A stretch of 64,000 bases of DNA from Entrophospora sp. SA101 (GCA_958430865.1 CAUDNR010000391.1:41095-105094), one strand, 5' to 3'; counted from the stretch's first letter, positions 49,291-62,326 are shown. The notes: generated from the letters alone by a model not told the origin. Numbers and translations are program-made.

Positions 49291-50088
49291 TTAGATAAAT
49301 AATAATACAGTTGCTATCATCAAAGAAAATATTATTATGATATTAAAGATAAAAGGGTTTTCATTAATGATATGTACTATGTCTAATTTGCTACCAATAG
49401 AATCTACGGGTTGAACAGGAGGTTTTGTGGAGGTGGAGTTTACAAATTCTTCTTTTGGAGCAAATAAAGTCTTATTTTCTATTCCAGGTGAAGTCCAGAT
49501 AGTCAGTGGGCCTATGACTCCGAAAACAGTATACATTCCACTATTAACTATACCTTCTGTTTCAATACGAATATAAAATAAAGACATGTTCTTTACTGTA
49601 CCATGAGCTATTAAAGGTACAATCCATTTGTACTGGAACTCATATAGACTAGAAGCTATTGAAGTACTCCATTCAGATTTTACTTTAGGCGCATATCTAT
49701 TTTCAGAAGATTTTGGATTATTGTGTAAAGTCAACATGAAGTTTGTGAGAGGATTAATTGTTTTACAATCTTTACTCTGATACCAACGAATATAAACATT
49801 ATAATAAGGCACTAGTACTGTATTAGGTGGTGGAGTTTCGATATCAATACAGAACATGTCATTTCCTGTCCAAGGTGAATAAACATTGAATTGTGAGTTT
49901 TTATCTTTATTCAGTCCTTTTAATTTTATTCCAGGAATATTATTACTGGCATCTGAATCTAATGGACTCTGCATTTGTGAGAAACCACCAGAATTTAGTA
50001 ATGTTAATAAACCAACAAAAAAATAAATTGATGTTTTTAACAAATATAAATATAATAACACCATTTTCTTGTTTATTTTAAAGAACAA
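49291..50088 (-). CDS. Secreted or membrane-anchored orphan protein
   Basis: Frame of 265 residues without introns; family not recognised. The second Met (residue 9) starts a strong hydrophobic signal sequence (MVLLYLYLLKTSIYFFVGLL), so translation may begin at 50064. The mature part contains about 150 residues of beta-rich composition with repeated Trp/Tyr (VYSPWTGNDMFCIDIE, YYNVYIRWYQSKDCK), two or more cysteines that could pair, and several N-x-S/T sites. A C-terminal hydrophobic segment (NIIIIFSLMIATVLLF) ends the protein with no cytosolic tail, which fits either a membrane anchor or a GPI signal. It is probably displayed on the cell surface or wall. No functional assignment. Confidence 0.65.
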   Translation of the reverse strand: MFFKINKKMVLLYLYLLKTSIYFFVGLLTLLNSGGFSQMQSPLDSDASNNIPGIKLKGLNKDKNSQFNVYSPWTGNDMFCIDIETPPPNTVLVPYYNVYIRWYQSKDCKTINPLTNFMLTLHNNPKSSENRYAPKVKSEWSTSIASSLYEFQYKWIVPLIAHGTVKNMSLFYIRIETEGIVNSGMYTVFGVIGPLTIWTSPGIENKTLFAPKEEFVNSTSTKPPVQPVDSIGSKLDIVHIINENPFIFNIIIIFSLMIATVLLFI

Positions 50089-50404
50089 CTATAATTGGAG
50101 TTTTATATTTTTGACTAATATAAAGGTTCAAAATGATGATGGATTTTCATCAATGACTTTTTCCTTTGAATTATTGGTGATATCAGTGAATTGAATGTCC
50201 CACTTTTTTATTATTTAAATAATGATCATGAGAACATTTTGCATTATTTTAAAATCAAAAAATAAATAACCTTGGTAATAAATTTCAACTAATTAATTAT
50301 TATGAAAATTTAATTCACCTTATTTAATATTACAAATAAAAGAGCTAAAATCAAGATCATTTAATGGAACTATCTCGCTTTTTATTTTAATTTTCCAACA
50401 TCAT
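50089..50404. other. Intergenic, nothing recognised
   Basis: AT-rich stretch with the presumed promoter of the secreted protein. Confidence 0.45.
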
Positions 50405-50880
50405 CTAATAACATTCTACTTGAATGATATGCATCTGGACGTAATTTGTGTACTTGCGAATTACTACTCGTACTGTATTACCGCTACCATAATTATTACT
50501 ATTATACAAGTTTTCACCTTTATAAATTTCCTTTATTGTATTATCAGCAAAATCATAAAGCTCTCTAATGGTTAACATTTTGGTTGAATCCACATACCAA
50601 TACATTTGTATCACTTGTACATAATCATTAGACATTCCCGATAACATTAATAGTTGTAATCCTTCACGATATCAAAAATTAAATGACGATTATGAGCTCT
50701 GACATCAAATGGTGGATATCTTGCAACATTTCCCACAATAGCATTCCTATGCTATACATATCTGTTTTTTTTGTGTTCTTTGCGTTATTCTTGCCTCTTT
50801 AAGTAGTTCGGGCACAATATATGATGCAATTACGTATATTACCACGTTGTAAACTACAGTGTATTAATCGACGGACCGTC
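50405..50880 (-). pseudogene. Protein-kinase C-lobe pseudogene
   Basis: Read on the minus strand in three frames: an APE-like IVPELLKEARITQ at about 50815-50850, MYSIGMLLWEM (subdomain IX) at about 50720-50755, then DVRAHNRHLIFDIVKDYNY after a frame change, and SGMSNDYVQVIQMYWYVDST..TIRELYDFAD at 50540-50640. This order matches the end of a tyrosine-kinase-like domain of the kind that is massively expanded in Rhizophagus genomes (known from memory). The N-lobe and catalytic loop are missing and several frameshifts are present. The tail NSNNYG..GNTV is typical of the family's low-complexity C terminus. Confidence 0.6.
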
Positions 50881-50982
50881 TATAGACCAATTTATTATAA
50901 AATGTGAAAAAAATCTTTTTGATTTTTAAATTTTAAATTTTTTACTTTTAAAAATGGCAACATGTAAGAGGAAAAAGAGGAG

Positions 50983-53191
50983 TTGAATCGGTTCAAGGAA
51001 GGGGAAAACGACGGGGAATGGTTGGAAGACTTTAGGGGAAAGAAAGAACTTGATGAAGAGAAGACGAGGTTGGAGGAAAAAGAGAAAAAATTGGAGAAGA
51101 AGGCGGACGATTGGGGGCAGTGTATCAAGATATGTTACGTGGTGAAGAAGAAGGCAATGAACATCTATATATAGTAATTAATTATGTAATTATTGTTTCT
51201 CTAATTCAATGCAATGATGGTTGCAGAATAATAGTAAAAAATTTTGGGATGAAGTTGGAAAAGCAATGGATAATCTTTTTGGAGAAAATTGCAACACCCT
51301 TATTGTGACCACATGAAAATGTTGTGCTGATCTGGGTCCTGGTAAGGTACTTTGTATGTTTGTTGAAGCTTCTTGGCTATTGGATCCCAGTACTGTTTCA
51401 TATGGCAAGTACACATATATTGGTTAATAGGTAATTTATCTTAATATCTAATATTAACATGATGTTTAACTATCATTGTAAAGATGACCATAATAACTTT
51501 CCATATAGAAGGTGCAGAAGAGCACTATCCAGGATTGGAGACTGCATATTTGGAATAATGACAGATACAAATTCAAGTATTGGAAATTTGGTTCCTAAAG
51601 AAAGTGATGATAAATCTGTAAGATTTACAAATAAGTTGCCCATACACAGCCTCTTATTTCTTCATTTATTTACTGTTCTATTTTATAGGCAAGAAAAGTT
51701 GGAGATGATGTGAAGACTCTGTTAGGCCCGTTTATACATGCTGCATCAACAGATATATACAGGTTCGAATTTTTTCCCAATTAAAAATGGTTATGGATAC
51801 TAATGAAATTTTTGGTAGTGATAAAACAAAGTTACCCCAAGAAGTTGATAGTTTGAGAGAAATGATGGGATTTGATCTGGGCGTCCACTTTGGATGACAA
51901 ATCTTGTAGCAACAGGTGACATTAATGGGACTATATCTTTGGTTAGGAATAAGCTGACTGGGTCAATTTTGCCCTTGGTATTGGGAAATAACAATAAAAA
52001 TGCATAACTGCTTTATCACATTTTGGTTGTACTGTAGGCCTTTATTTTTGTCCTAGAGCAAAATTACCTTATGGCAACTATAATTTATGTTAATGAAAAT
52101 AGAACACAAGTGTTAATTTATTATCCATCAGAACCCATTTTAGCTGAAGCAGTACTGGTGACTTTGCAAAATGATTATTATCGAAAAGCTACAATAACAG
52201 TATTGAATAATACAATTCTATAGCTGGAATAGTTAATTCTGGTGACCAAGGAGAACTTGGCATGAGAATCATTTTGCTGACTGCTTGGATATGCTGTATT
52301 AAAAAAAAAGAGGTAGTAGTTTATTTTTTTCTTGTAGAGTACCTGTCAAGGACTTCATGGAAGCACTTTTTCCCAGATTTGGAAAAATTAAGGATCATCA
52401 TGATACATGGGAGGATTATGAAATTGGGTTTACACATTTCATCCAAATTACATATAAACCAGACTTGGATACATTTGAGAAAGTTTGGATGCATTATGAT
52501 GCAATAAATCTAAAATATAATCATCAAGGTGGTGATATTCTGTTGGTTATCAAGCATAAAAATAAAAATGAATTTGGATGTATTGTCATTCAGGTGGTAT
52601 TACTCATTTTCATATATTTTGCAAATATAATTTATATAAATTTACTCATTGATGATGTGCATTATTGTTATTGGTTAGGTGAAGAATTGGGCAGTTGTGA
52701 ATCAAAATGTATATGATGATGTTGGCAGAAAATTAGAAATAGACTATATATATCCTGAGTAATAATCTGCAGATATTGTTAAAAATAATTTTATTTAACT
52801 ATTTATGCTCAAATTGGTAAGAAATACAAGTACAATTTTTCATCTCCATGTTGAGCTTTAAATATATATATATATTTTCTCCAAACAGGTAAGGCATTTA
52901 CAGTTGATACAGAAGTCATTTGTTACAATTATGGAAAATTTTCAGGAAGTTGGAAACTCAAACAAGCCTCTATAGAAAGTGATGAAAACAAAAAAAAATG
53001 CAGTTAATAGAATAGTGTTAGGATTGTCAAACTTTTATGAGGAGAGAACTTCTGGGTTTGAAGCAATGCAATCTTTTGTGCGTGCAAGAGATGATCCTTT
53101 TGCAAGAGAAGTGAATAGTGAAAAAATTAAGATAGCAAGTTTATTATCACACATGTTACCATTGTTTTATCAGCAAATCAAACAAGGATGA
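50983..53191 (+). pseudogene. Decayed large gene: coiled coil plus REase-like C terminus
   Basis: Successive plus-strand pieces keep one order: a Glu/Lys coiled coil (50983-51160, KKELDEEKTRLEEKEKKLEK), FWDEVGKAMDNLF at about 51240, LGPGKVLCMFVEASWLLDP after an in-frame stop at 51314, scattered fragments, then GIVNSGDQGELGMRIILL (52220), MEALFPRFGKI (52357), FTHFIQITYKPDLDTFEKVW and GGDILLVIKHKN..FGCIVIQVKN (52430-52690). The GGDILL...VIQVKN core resembles the (D/E)xK nuclease-like domain of a large family in basidiomycetes and Rhizophagus, sometimes linked to CRN-type effectors; that link is from memory. Many stops and frameshifts mean it is not functional. Confidence 0.5.
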
Positions 53192-55285
53192 TTTGTTTTA
53201 ACTGTATTAGTTGTAAATTTTATAAGATTAATGTGTCTTAACTACCTTGATCATTCTTAGCTTTTCAAACATTTATACTTTTAAATTTTCACTCAATTTT
53301 CTAAGCTTATTGCGCATTAGACTTTTATGTTTGCTCAAGAATAAAAAAACAAAGATTGTCTGCAAAATTTCCAAATTCTGCAATTTTAACAATAAAGGAA
53401 ATTCAATTGTTGATCATATTTTTTTGTTAAAAAATACAATGTGAACATAAAAATTATATATAGGGATAAGTGTATATGAAAAGTAATAATAAGTATAATG
53501 ATTATAATGAATATCAAAAAGCAATTGATTTTTTAGAAAAAGTGGTTGTTCTTCAAGAATTCCCAAGGAACAATCTACGGAATCAAGAGAATTTCAAGTC
53601 TATTGCATAAAGCCCTGTAAAAAAATGACACACCAGAATATTTCCATTATATATCTGTGAATATGTTTATCACTCCGTAAATGTTCAGTTTATTTCATAA
53701 AAGCAGCAACCAGTTGAGTAGGCAATCCGGATTTTTTCCATGATGTCATTTATGTTAATATAGGGAAATTTGTAAATCTGGAATGTGAGAATAAGATTTT
53801 ATAGTTCTGGAATATTATTAACTATAAACTCGCAAATAAAAACTGGCATTTTTTTTCCTTACAAAGCATTTTACTCGTTAACTGTAACTTGATTGAAACA
53901 TACTAATATAATATTATTAATTAATTAGTCGCATGACATTTCTCGCAAGTTGTAAAATAATAAAATTTTTTGACGCATCCAAATTCAAGCATAAATGCAA
54001 ATAATTATACTGTTATGAATATTTGTAGTTTAAAGTTTTTTTTTACATTTTATTCCTACATAAACAATAACGATTAAAATAATTAGTTAATATGAGCAAG
54101 CAACAATAATATACCAAACCAAGAGGAGACTTTGACTGGCTTGTAATGTCCTTTAACTGTGTTAATTATCGCTTAAAAGCAAATTCGTTCCCAAAAGCAT
54201 TTAACTATTTCCCGAAAGTTTTTAAAAATTAACCACATTGGCAGAAGGTTCTCCCTAGCCCCCGAAAATGTTCCGACTTGTCAAAAAAAGAGAAGAGAAA
54301 TGTAATGAGATATTTAATATTATTATTAAAATGCGTCAACAAAATTGTGATTTAAAATCAATATACTAAATATTAACTATAAATAAGTTTTGAATATTAT
54401 GTGCAATAAAAGTCAGGCTTTCTTTTGAATCTAAGATCACTCAATTCGATCAAGTACTTAGCAAGATCCAAAAATATACGGTAATAGGTAAAGAACCCGG
54501 TCCCAAAAGGACTGATTAAAATCCCCAGTTTTGCTACAGCATGCCCATATTAGATGGATTGAACAAAAATGAGGGACCGCCTACTGAGGATATTGAACAT
54601 GATAGTATTGAATAGGTGCCAAAGAAGTTTAAAATTGTTCATTATTTTTTACCAGTGTCACGTGCAACCAATAAAATACTTTTGTTCTATATATAAATGC
54701 ACGGTCTCGCCTGGTGCGCTTATGGAAGGCCGACTTTACTGATATACTAATACAGGCAAGCATAACGGCATAGCTACTGGTAATAATAATAAAAATAACT
54801 TTTCGAAGGATCTCTAAATCTTACAAACTCTCAAAAAAAAATTTACACAAAACCTTTACATTAAAAAAGATCATTAAAATATTAAATTCAGTGAATTATT
54901 ATCAGTTAAATCAAATTTAATTTCGTTATAGTAGATAGTTTTAAAATTTTAATGCTAGTATATATTATGGGACAAATTATGTTCTTTTTTCTAATTTTTT
55001 GCAAACCTTAGGGACAGGTTATATTTTAAACTTAATTTTGATCTGGGTCAAATCGTATAACAAACAGGAATTTTTGCTGCTGACCTATCTATATATGAAG
55101 TTTGCGGGTTCTGTGCAAACGCATTTTTCTGGTCACCCTATACGTTACGCCCATTTGTTAACATCAAAAAATAAATTGTTAATTTTGGACAAAATTTATT
55201 CATAGCAATTAAAAATAGATATACATAGATATTATTTTAAAAAAATTTAAAGTTACTTGTAAAATGGCTGGAATACAATTTTCAT
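53192..55285. other. Gene-poor region
   Basis: About 2.1 kb with no supportable gene. Frames at 53247-53444 and 54999-55205 are Lys/Phe/Leu-rich without domains. Parts of 53500-53720 may be further relics of the decayed gene upstream. Confidence 0.45.
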
Positions 55286-56436
55286 CTATAAACCAAATCT
55301 ATTAGATTCTGACCAATTAATTTTACATATAGGACAAATCTTTTCGTTTTGTGAAAAATAACGATCGGCACAATGATTATGCAAACGAGCCTTACAATCT
55401 TGTAATTCGCATCTTTGTCCCTATCATAATATTTATTAAACATTAAACATTGGATATAATGAATGATATAATGAATGATAAATGATGATGATGATTTGCT
55501 TACTTTAGTTACAATTTCTAAACATACTACACACTCAAAAATATTTTCATCAAATTCTTCCTTTAAATAACTTTGTAATTCAAGAATTGTTCTTTGACTT
55601 AAAGAGTATTTTCCTTCACTAAATTAATACACACAAACAATATATATAAACGATGGTTTTAATATATAAATGTATAGTTTATCATTCCAACATACCGTGA
55701 CTGTATCAACCATTTATCATTGACAAATTTTTGTAATAATGCTTCTGTTGCAACTTTAGTCATTTGAGTTTTAAGTTTAGATGATTCTTTTAATGCTATA
55801 ATAGATGATACAGAATAGGTTTCATCATCTGCTGTAACAATTAATTCTATCTTTTTATCAGAATAATAAGTTATATTATTATTGATAAATTATAGATTAA
55901 TATTATCGATAATTATAATAATCACAAAAGATCAAATAGATTTTTAAAATTTACCAAATGTTTAAGATATGAAATTTCTGAAGCAGTATATTCAGTAGCT
56001 AATTTTGCCACTTCATCGCCTTTAGTATTGACCTTTATTTTTATTTTTTTGAAAAAAATAACACTTTTAACCCAAAAAAATGTTTCTAAAAACAAAATAA
56101 GATAAAATATTACGACTATATACCAAAGCCCAAACAATATGACCATCTTCCTCATCAGAAGATTTTCTAAATTCTAAATCTATTGTATTCAATTTTTGAT
56201 TAACTGTAGTAATAAAATTTTGAAAACTTTCTTGTCTATTATCTATTTATCAATATGATCATCAGTATCGTTATTATAAAAAAGTTTTAATGATTTAATA
56301 ATATAAATTATTATTATTTATTACCTTTAGTTATTTCACAAACCTTTCTGTAAATTTCTATGCCTTCAACTTCGCTAAAAAAGCATCGAGAGATAGCACT
56401 TTGAACAAATAAACGGTGAGTATCTGTATAAACCAT
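55286..56436 (-). CDS. NSMCE1: Smc5/6 complex RING subunit Nse1
   Basis: Model complement(join(55286..55420, 55504..55618, 55696..55850, 55955..56032, 56124..56242, 56325..56436)), 237 residues against 266 in human; phases agree at all five introns. Nse1 pairs with a MAGE protein (Nse3) in the Smc5/6 complex and has a RING-like E3 domain; it acts in DNA repair in the nucleus. Conserved parts: RLFVQSAISRCFFSEVEG at the N terminus, ATEYTASEISYLKHL and LLQKFVNDKWLIQSREGKYS (winged-helix region), and the C-terminal variant RING with CVVCLEIVTKGQRCELQDC, HNHCADRYF and CPICKINW. The short C-terminal extension of animals is absent. It starts about 245 bases from the divergent DSS1 gene. Confidence 0.9.
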
Positions 56437-56681
56437 TTTTTACTATTTCCAGTGTTTGCAAAAAGAATATTATGAAGAAGACTAAAAAATTATAAATGTT
56501 AAAGCTGGAAATAATTCTGCCGATTTTTCATATTTACCTCTTTAAAAATTTTTTTTTAAAAGTCCAACTTTTTACGTGTCATTCGTGTTTAAATTTCTAT
56601 CATTTTTTTTTTTAATGAACATCTAAAATTGGTTTGATAAATTTAGTTATTTGTGACCACATTTCACTTCATTTCAAAAGT
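56437..56681. promoter_or_regulatory. Divergent promoter NSMCE1 / DSS1
   Basis: 245 bases between outward-facing starts. The half next to DSS1 (from 56607) is duplicated in reverse at the right edge of the window, so at least part of the DSS1 promoter has been copied. Confidence 0.5.
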
Positions 56682-57083
56682 ATGATTCTAGCCCGGAAAA
56701 TAAAAGGAAGCTCTATTAAAAGTTTTTGGAATTCTGAAAGTTCCATTCTTTCAAGAGCTCCTTTAGAGATTGGTGACTTTGTAGCAATCACAAAGTAATA
56801 ATTAATATTATATTTATTGAAGATTATTGTGATAATTATGATTAAATTTTGATTAATGATAAAATAGAACAGGAAGAGAATTTGCTGGAATTATCACCAA
56901 GTTGCGAAAAGATCCTGACAGCAATGGGAAAAACACTATTTTACTTCATAATGGACATTTTTTAACACATCGAGATGATGATGTTTTCTTTCAAATACCT
57001 GGTTATGCTCACACAAAGGTAGCAAATGGAAATTTGTTAAATACTACTGGTTCTTCAATTCCTATAAACTATGCAAAAATTGG
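56607..57083 (+). repeat. DSS1-side arm of the second inverted duplication
   Basis: Partner of 63524-64000. The shared segment may begin further left than 56607, because the right copy is cut by the end of the window; identity stops at 57079 with only chance matches afterwards. Confidence 0.85.
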
Positions 57084-59364
57084 TGGTGATTTGTACAAAT
57101 CTGCATTAATTCTTATGCAATCAAAAATCTTAGAATTAAGAAAAATCCATGATAAATATGCTCTTGAAGAAGATGTTGATACCATTAGTGTACAAGATAT
57201 ATCACGGAATATATTTAAATCTGACAAGTTAGAACCTGCACAATTATTAGCCGTACAAATTTTTTTGATGAAAGAATATACGCATTTTATACCAGATTCT
57301 ACATCATTAACAGAATATGGAAAATTTGAAATAAGACCACAAAACGAAGTGAATTTGATTAATCAAGTTAAAGAATTGATTCGTTCAAATAATCAAAAAT
57401 TTATCGATTTTCTAAAAAAGTCAGAATTGATAATAAAATACATGAGATCATTGACGATGGATAACTCAATAAAATTATCGTTTAACAAAGATGAAAATTT
57501 ACCTGAATTTACAAGTGATGATCAACTTTTTATTAATTTTGTTAAAACTTTTATCCTACGTTCAAGATACTATCATGATACTGATGTATTCATAGCTGCA
57601 ATTTTAAAGCCTTTAAAATTATATGATGGACCTTTAGACAAAGAATGTGCAACAATATTTTTAAAAGAAATTGGTGTATGGGCACCTTGGGAAAATCTAC
57701 AAGTTTATGAGAGTACATTGAAATTAAATGGTCATGGAGTGTCAAGGAAATCTGATAAACAATTTGAATTAGCAACACAATTTGCTGAAAAATTAATAAA
57801 TTCAAAACCTCATAATTCTATGATCAATAGTAATAATAATAATTCTAAAAGAAAGTCCAAGAAAACGATGATTAAGACGATGATTGATAAATTAAGTTCC
57901 GAAGACTTTTATCCGTATGATATATGTGAAAATATTCGACATGATTTTGGTAATCTTCCTGTTTACACAATAGATGATCCTACTGCGCATGAATTGGATG
58001 ATGGGATATCAATTGAACGTGTCTCAAAATCATCATCACTAGATGGGTCTGATGTCTCTTCAACCTGGATACATGTTCATGTTGCTGATCCATCAGCATA
58101 TATTCCGCCACATCATGCATTATCTAATATTGCATTTTCTAGAGTACAAAGTGTTTATTTTCCTGAAAGAAATTATCCAATGATCCCGTCAGTTATGAAT
58201 GAAAAAAGATTCAGCTTAGGTGCTGATTCAGGGAAGACGGGAAATTATGTCATGACTTTTAGTTTAAGAATTGACGATAATGGAAATATATTAGATTATA
58301 AAATCAGACCTGGTATTGTTAGGAAGATTTATACTTTACATTATGATGATGTTGATGATTTATTGGTATGGGATTATGTTCCTGCTAGTAAGGAAGATAT
58401 TGAATTTGTTCAGCAGCAACAACATTACCATCCTTATCCAACCACTTTGACAAAGATTAAGAAAAAACCTCCATCACCACAACTTCAGAAAGATCTTATT
58501 GATTTACAAAAAATTTCTGTTTTTCACATGCATAATCGTGTCAAGGCTGGTAGTTATACACAATACAATCTACAATCAAGCATTCAATTATCACCAAAGA
58601 CTTTACCAGTTACCACCGTCAATCCTAATTATCCAATAGTTTTCTCTGGTGTGCCTAGTATACATGTGAGTTTAGATAAAGGCAACTTTTCACCATCCCG
58701 TATGATGGTAGCAGAATTTATGATCATGGCAGGTAGAGTTGCATCACAATATTGTCGTGAACACAAAATACCAATTTTATATCGCCTTCAAAATCCACCA
58801 GAATCGTCAGCTATTGAAGAGTTATTATCGAATATTGATATGAAAACTGGCTCCATACCATTTAGTTCAATAAACAAAATACGATCAACAATAAAACGTG
58901 TAGAACTTACAACTCAATATGGCCCACATTGGGCTTTAGGCATTAAGGATGGTTATATTAAAGTTACATCACCTTTACGTAGATATGTTGATCTTTTAGC
59001 TCATTGGCAAATAAAAGCTTCATTACTCAAATCACCTTATCCATTCCAAAATGATATTTTAATTGATTACTCTCGACATATAAGGAAACAAGAGAGAGAG
59101 ATTTCTAGGCAATCTCAAAAAAGTTCAAAATTTTGGGTTTTAACGCTTCTGAACCGAATGATTAATCTTAATATATTGCCAGAATTAACAGGTTTGGTTA
59201 TTGAAAAGGGTGAAAGTGATTCTAAACTAGTTTTATTAAGAGAATTTGGAATTCGCGGAAGATTAATTGAATCTGAAAATAGTGAAGTTGGTGATGTAAT
59301 AAGATTGAAAATAAAAGAAATAAACGTGGAACGACTTGGTTTGGTTTTGACACCTACTATTTAA
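56682..59364 (+). CDS. DSS1: Mitochondrial RNase II-type exoribonuclease Dss1
   Basis: Model join(56682..56794, 56868..59364), 869 residues. Dss1 is the 3'-5' exoribonuclease of the mitochondrial degradosome (mtEXO, with the helicase Suv3). The N terminus (MILARKIKGSSIKSFW) is a basic presequence. A cold-shock-like region follows; the RNB catalytic domain begins near residue 395 with VYTIDDPTAHELDDGIS (406-417 for the four catalytic Asp motif DDPTAHELDDG). Further RNB landmarks are HVHVADPSAYIPP, VYFPERNYPMIP, FSLRIDDNGNI and YIKVTSPLRRYVDLLAHWQ. A short S1-like end closes the protein. Length is close to the fungal Dss1 proteins (about 900-970). Complete and undamaged; its first 477 bases, including promoter and exon 1, are repeated in reverse at 63524-64000. 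Confidence 0.88.
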
Positions 59365-59756
59365 TTTTACAGCTATATAAAATTGCTTGTGTATAGATAT
59401 TTTATCTATTTATTTTTGTTAAAAATCTTGCAAATTTAGCCGACATCTTCCTTCCCTACTACTTGATAAAACAAACAATTTGGAAAATTTAAAAACTAGT
59501 TTGATGGAAAAAACAAATATGATATGTTTATTTAATTTGTGGTTAAAAATTCAATTAAAAATAAAAATTTATTAATAAATACATAGAAATGGATTAACTT
59601 TACTAAATATAATAATCTAAAAAATATATATTAATTAAATGAATGTTCGTTGGGCGAATGAATAAATGAATGAGTGTGATTTAATTAATTAATTATTTAA
59701 ATTTTTTAAATCAAATTATCATACAATTTGATCCTAGTTAATTCGAAATCCTATGA
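59365..59756. terminator. Convergent 3' region DSS1 / CDC50
   Basis: About 390 bases between two converging stop codons, AT-rich, with presumed polyadenylation regions for both genes. No frame recognised. Confidence 0.45.
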
Positions 59757-61349
59757 TTATTGGTTGTTTGTAGGCGTAGGATTATTCCAAGACAAATAAG
59801 CATGATCACCCAGTTTTCTAAAATAAAAAATTATAATAATTAACTCGATGATATAAAAAATTATATTAATATTACTATTGTCTACATAAAAATATTTTGT
59901 TACCTTGGTTTGTATAAATGTCTAGCAGTAAATGCACATCCAAGTAGCACACAAAGAATACCAACTCCAATATAAGCGAATCCCAAGAAAGGATTTTTAC
60001 CACCAAGGAATGATACAGTGGAAATTACAAATGACTTGGTTCCACCATATCTAGTAACAGGAAATTCTTTTTTTTAAAAAATAATATTAATATTGTTCAT
60101 TTAATTAATTATAAATGAGTAGCAAATAATGGTTTTTTTGAAAAGAAAACTTACTGTATTCAATTATAACTTCATAGGTTCCAGCTTTCAATGGCTCTAT
60201 TTCATTTTTACCATAAAGCTTTCTGAAGCTAGGTAGACCAGCTGTTCGCATCCAGACTTGAAAAAGTTCATCGTTTGGAAGGTCAGGTGGTGGATATTCA
60301 GCTGTGTAAGTACCATTAGGATATCTATCAGCCCAATCGGGTGGTGGACGTATTTGACTGTAGTCATAAGTTGTTTTGCCATATTTTTGTCTGTCAGATG
60401 GCCATGCTATACCACTTTGACTAAAGTTATACGATCCTTCAATAACATCAAGATTTGATTCGCTTAAAAGTGAGAGATTACTGATTGTATCTAAATTAAA
60501 AAATATATATTAATATAAAATTACAAATAAAAATGTTTTAACAGCAACAACAATTTACTTGTCATAATTTACCATTGAATTGGGAGTTAGCAATCAAGCC
60601 ACAAGGATAAATCGGAAAACCATCGGATGTAACGGCCATTGGTTTGCAATTTTTTTGTAAATTTGATGGACTAACAGCAACGCCTTTCAATTGATCAGGA
60701 TCAAGACTTTTGACATAACGTCTATGATTTTGGTAAAAATTTGTTAAATGATAATAAAAAAAGACTGGAGGTTCCAATTGGTTTGGTATATCGAATCTTA
60801 TTCTACAACTCCAATAGGATATCTTTTGGGGGTTAGATTGAATCGGTACAATAACTTGACGACTCCATTGTGTTGATCCAACAGATCCTGGAATCGCTCC
60901 AGAAAATGAAGTTTGAATATATTTAGATGGCATTTTTTCAAAAATTGGATAAATTGGGGCTGCTGAATCACAAAATGTATATTCAACATTAATTTCAGAC
61001 ACCTAAATTTATATATGTATGTAATTATTTATGAAGCAGCAATTAAAAATTATTTTATGTTATAGAAAAATAAAATGTATTTTGATAAATATCTATTTAC
61101 ATTGTTACTAGCCCATAACAATAAACCACCAAGTGGTGCAAAGATGATTCCAATGATAAAGAAAGTTGGCAAAACTGTTTTTGGTGTAAGGATAGGTTGC
61201 CATGCCTTTAATCGTTGTTGTTTAAAGGCGGTATCTAAAAAAAGCAAATGCTTTAGAGGTTAAAAACAGAATTCATCTGAAAATAAAAACTTAAACAAGT
61301 TCTTGAATCACTAACTCGCAGGTTTACGGCTCTTTGTTTCCGGAGCCAT
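59757..61349 (-). CDS. CDC50/LEM3 family P4-ATPase subunit
   Basis: Model complement(join(59757..59817, 59904..60066, 60155..60490, 60573..61002, 61101..61234, 61316..61349)), 385 residues, consistent phases. CDC50 proteins are obligate beta subunits of P4-ATPases, needed for export from the ER and for phospholipid flipping. The N-terminal signature [20 protein letters not shown] precedes TM1 (about 30-52, [21 protein letters not shown]). A large lumenal domain follows with [12 protein letters not shown], paired cysteines ([21 protein letters not shown]) and [14 protein letters not shown]2 lies at about 337-358 ([19 protein letters not shown]) and the C terminus [14 protein letters not shown] is standard. 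It could be the Cdc50, Lem3 or Crf1 type; the sequence does not let me choose. Confidence 0.93.
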
Positions 61350-62326
61350 TTTGGTTTTTTTTGCTATTTTTTTTTAATTAATATTGTGTGAAAAACAATA
61401 AATACCATTTACTTGTTACACTAAACAGGAACACCAAATTTTGTGAAATGCCAAAACCTTAGTTTTTTTTTTAAATTTTAACTAATTGATAGTTCATAAT
61501 AATAATAATACCATCGTTTTTCTGTGTTTAATATTATACAACATAAAATTCATTGGCGAGTTTGCAATATTGTGAGGATACGTTCTCTCACTAACCTTAG
61601 CCTATCCCAACAACTGGCTAATTTAAATCAGCAACGATAACAATTCTCCAACTTCAATCATAGATGCCAAAACTGTTTTTGCATTTGCAGAATATTTGGC
61701 GATACTTGAATTCTCGACATTCTTCATATGAATGAATCATGCTATGATTTATTTTTAATTAAGGAGTTTAAATGATTTCGGATATAACTTCGGCTACTAT
61801 TAATATTAAAATTTCAGCTTTGGATTCAACGACTAAGAATGTATTACTTTTTAAAAAAACGAAATAAACAATATCAATCCAAGAGAAAAGATAGTAGCAT
61901 TTATTGATGGAAACAAAATAAATAATTGAGAAGTTAGCTGGCTAATTTCAGTCTTGGTAACTTATATATCTAGGATAGATTGCTCACAAATCCAAAGTTT
62001 TTTCATGTATGCAGCCGAAATTAATATTAATATTAATATTAATAGCAGCAGAAATATATATCCGAAATTACTAATACCAATTTTCTCATTGCATGCTGTA
62101 ATTTTGTTTTTTTATGTGTAATGTAATTTGACCAAAGAAAATTTTTTAAAAAAACAGCCAATCGTAAAATGTGTAATAATGGGCTCGATATCATTGTAGC
62201 TTTATTATACAAAACTTAAGCTATAAAAATCCACTTCGTTGATCTACTGTCACGAGACTACAATAATTATATAAAAGGAAAGTGATAAACGGACTAACTT
62301 TTTTATTACCTCATGAAGTATATAAG
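61350..62326. other. Intergenic, nothing coding
   Basis: About 980 bases between CDC50 and the Prp24/SART3 fragment (both minus strand). It should hold the CDC50 promoter. A (TAATAT)n-like run is at 62020-62043. No frame, repeat family or RNA recognised. Confidence 0.5.
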
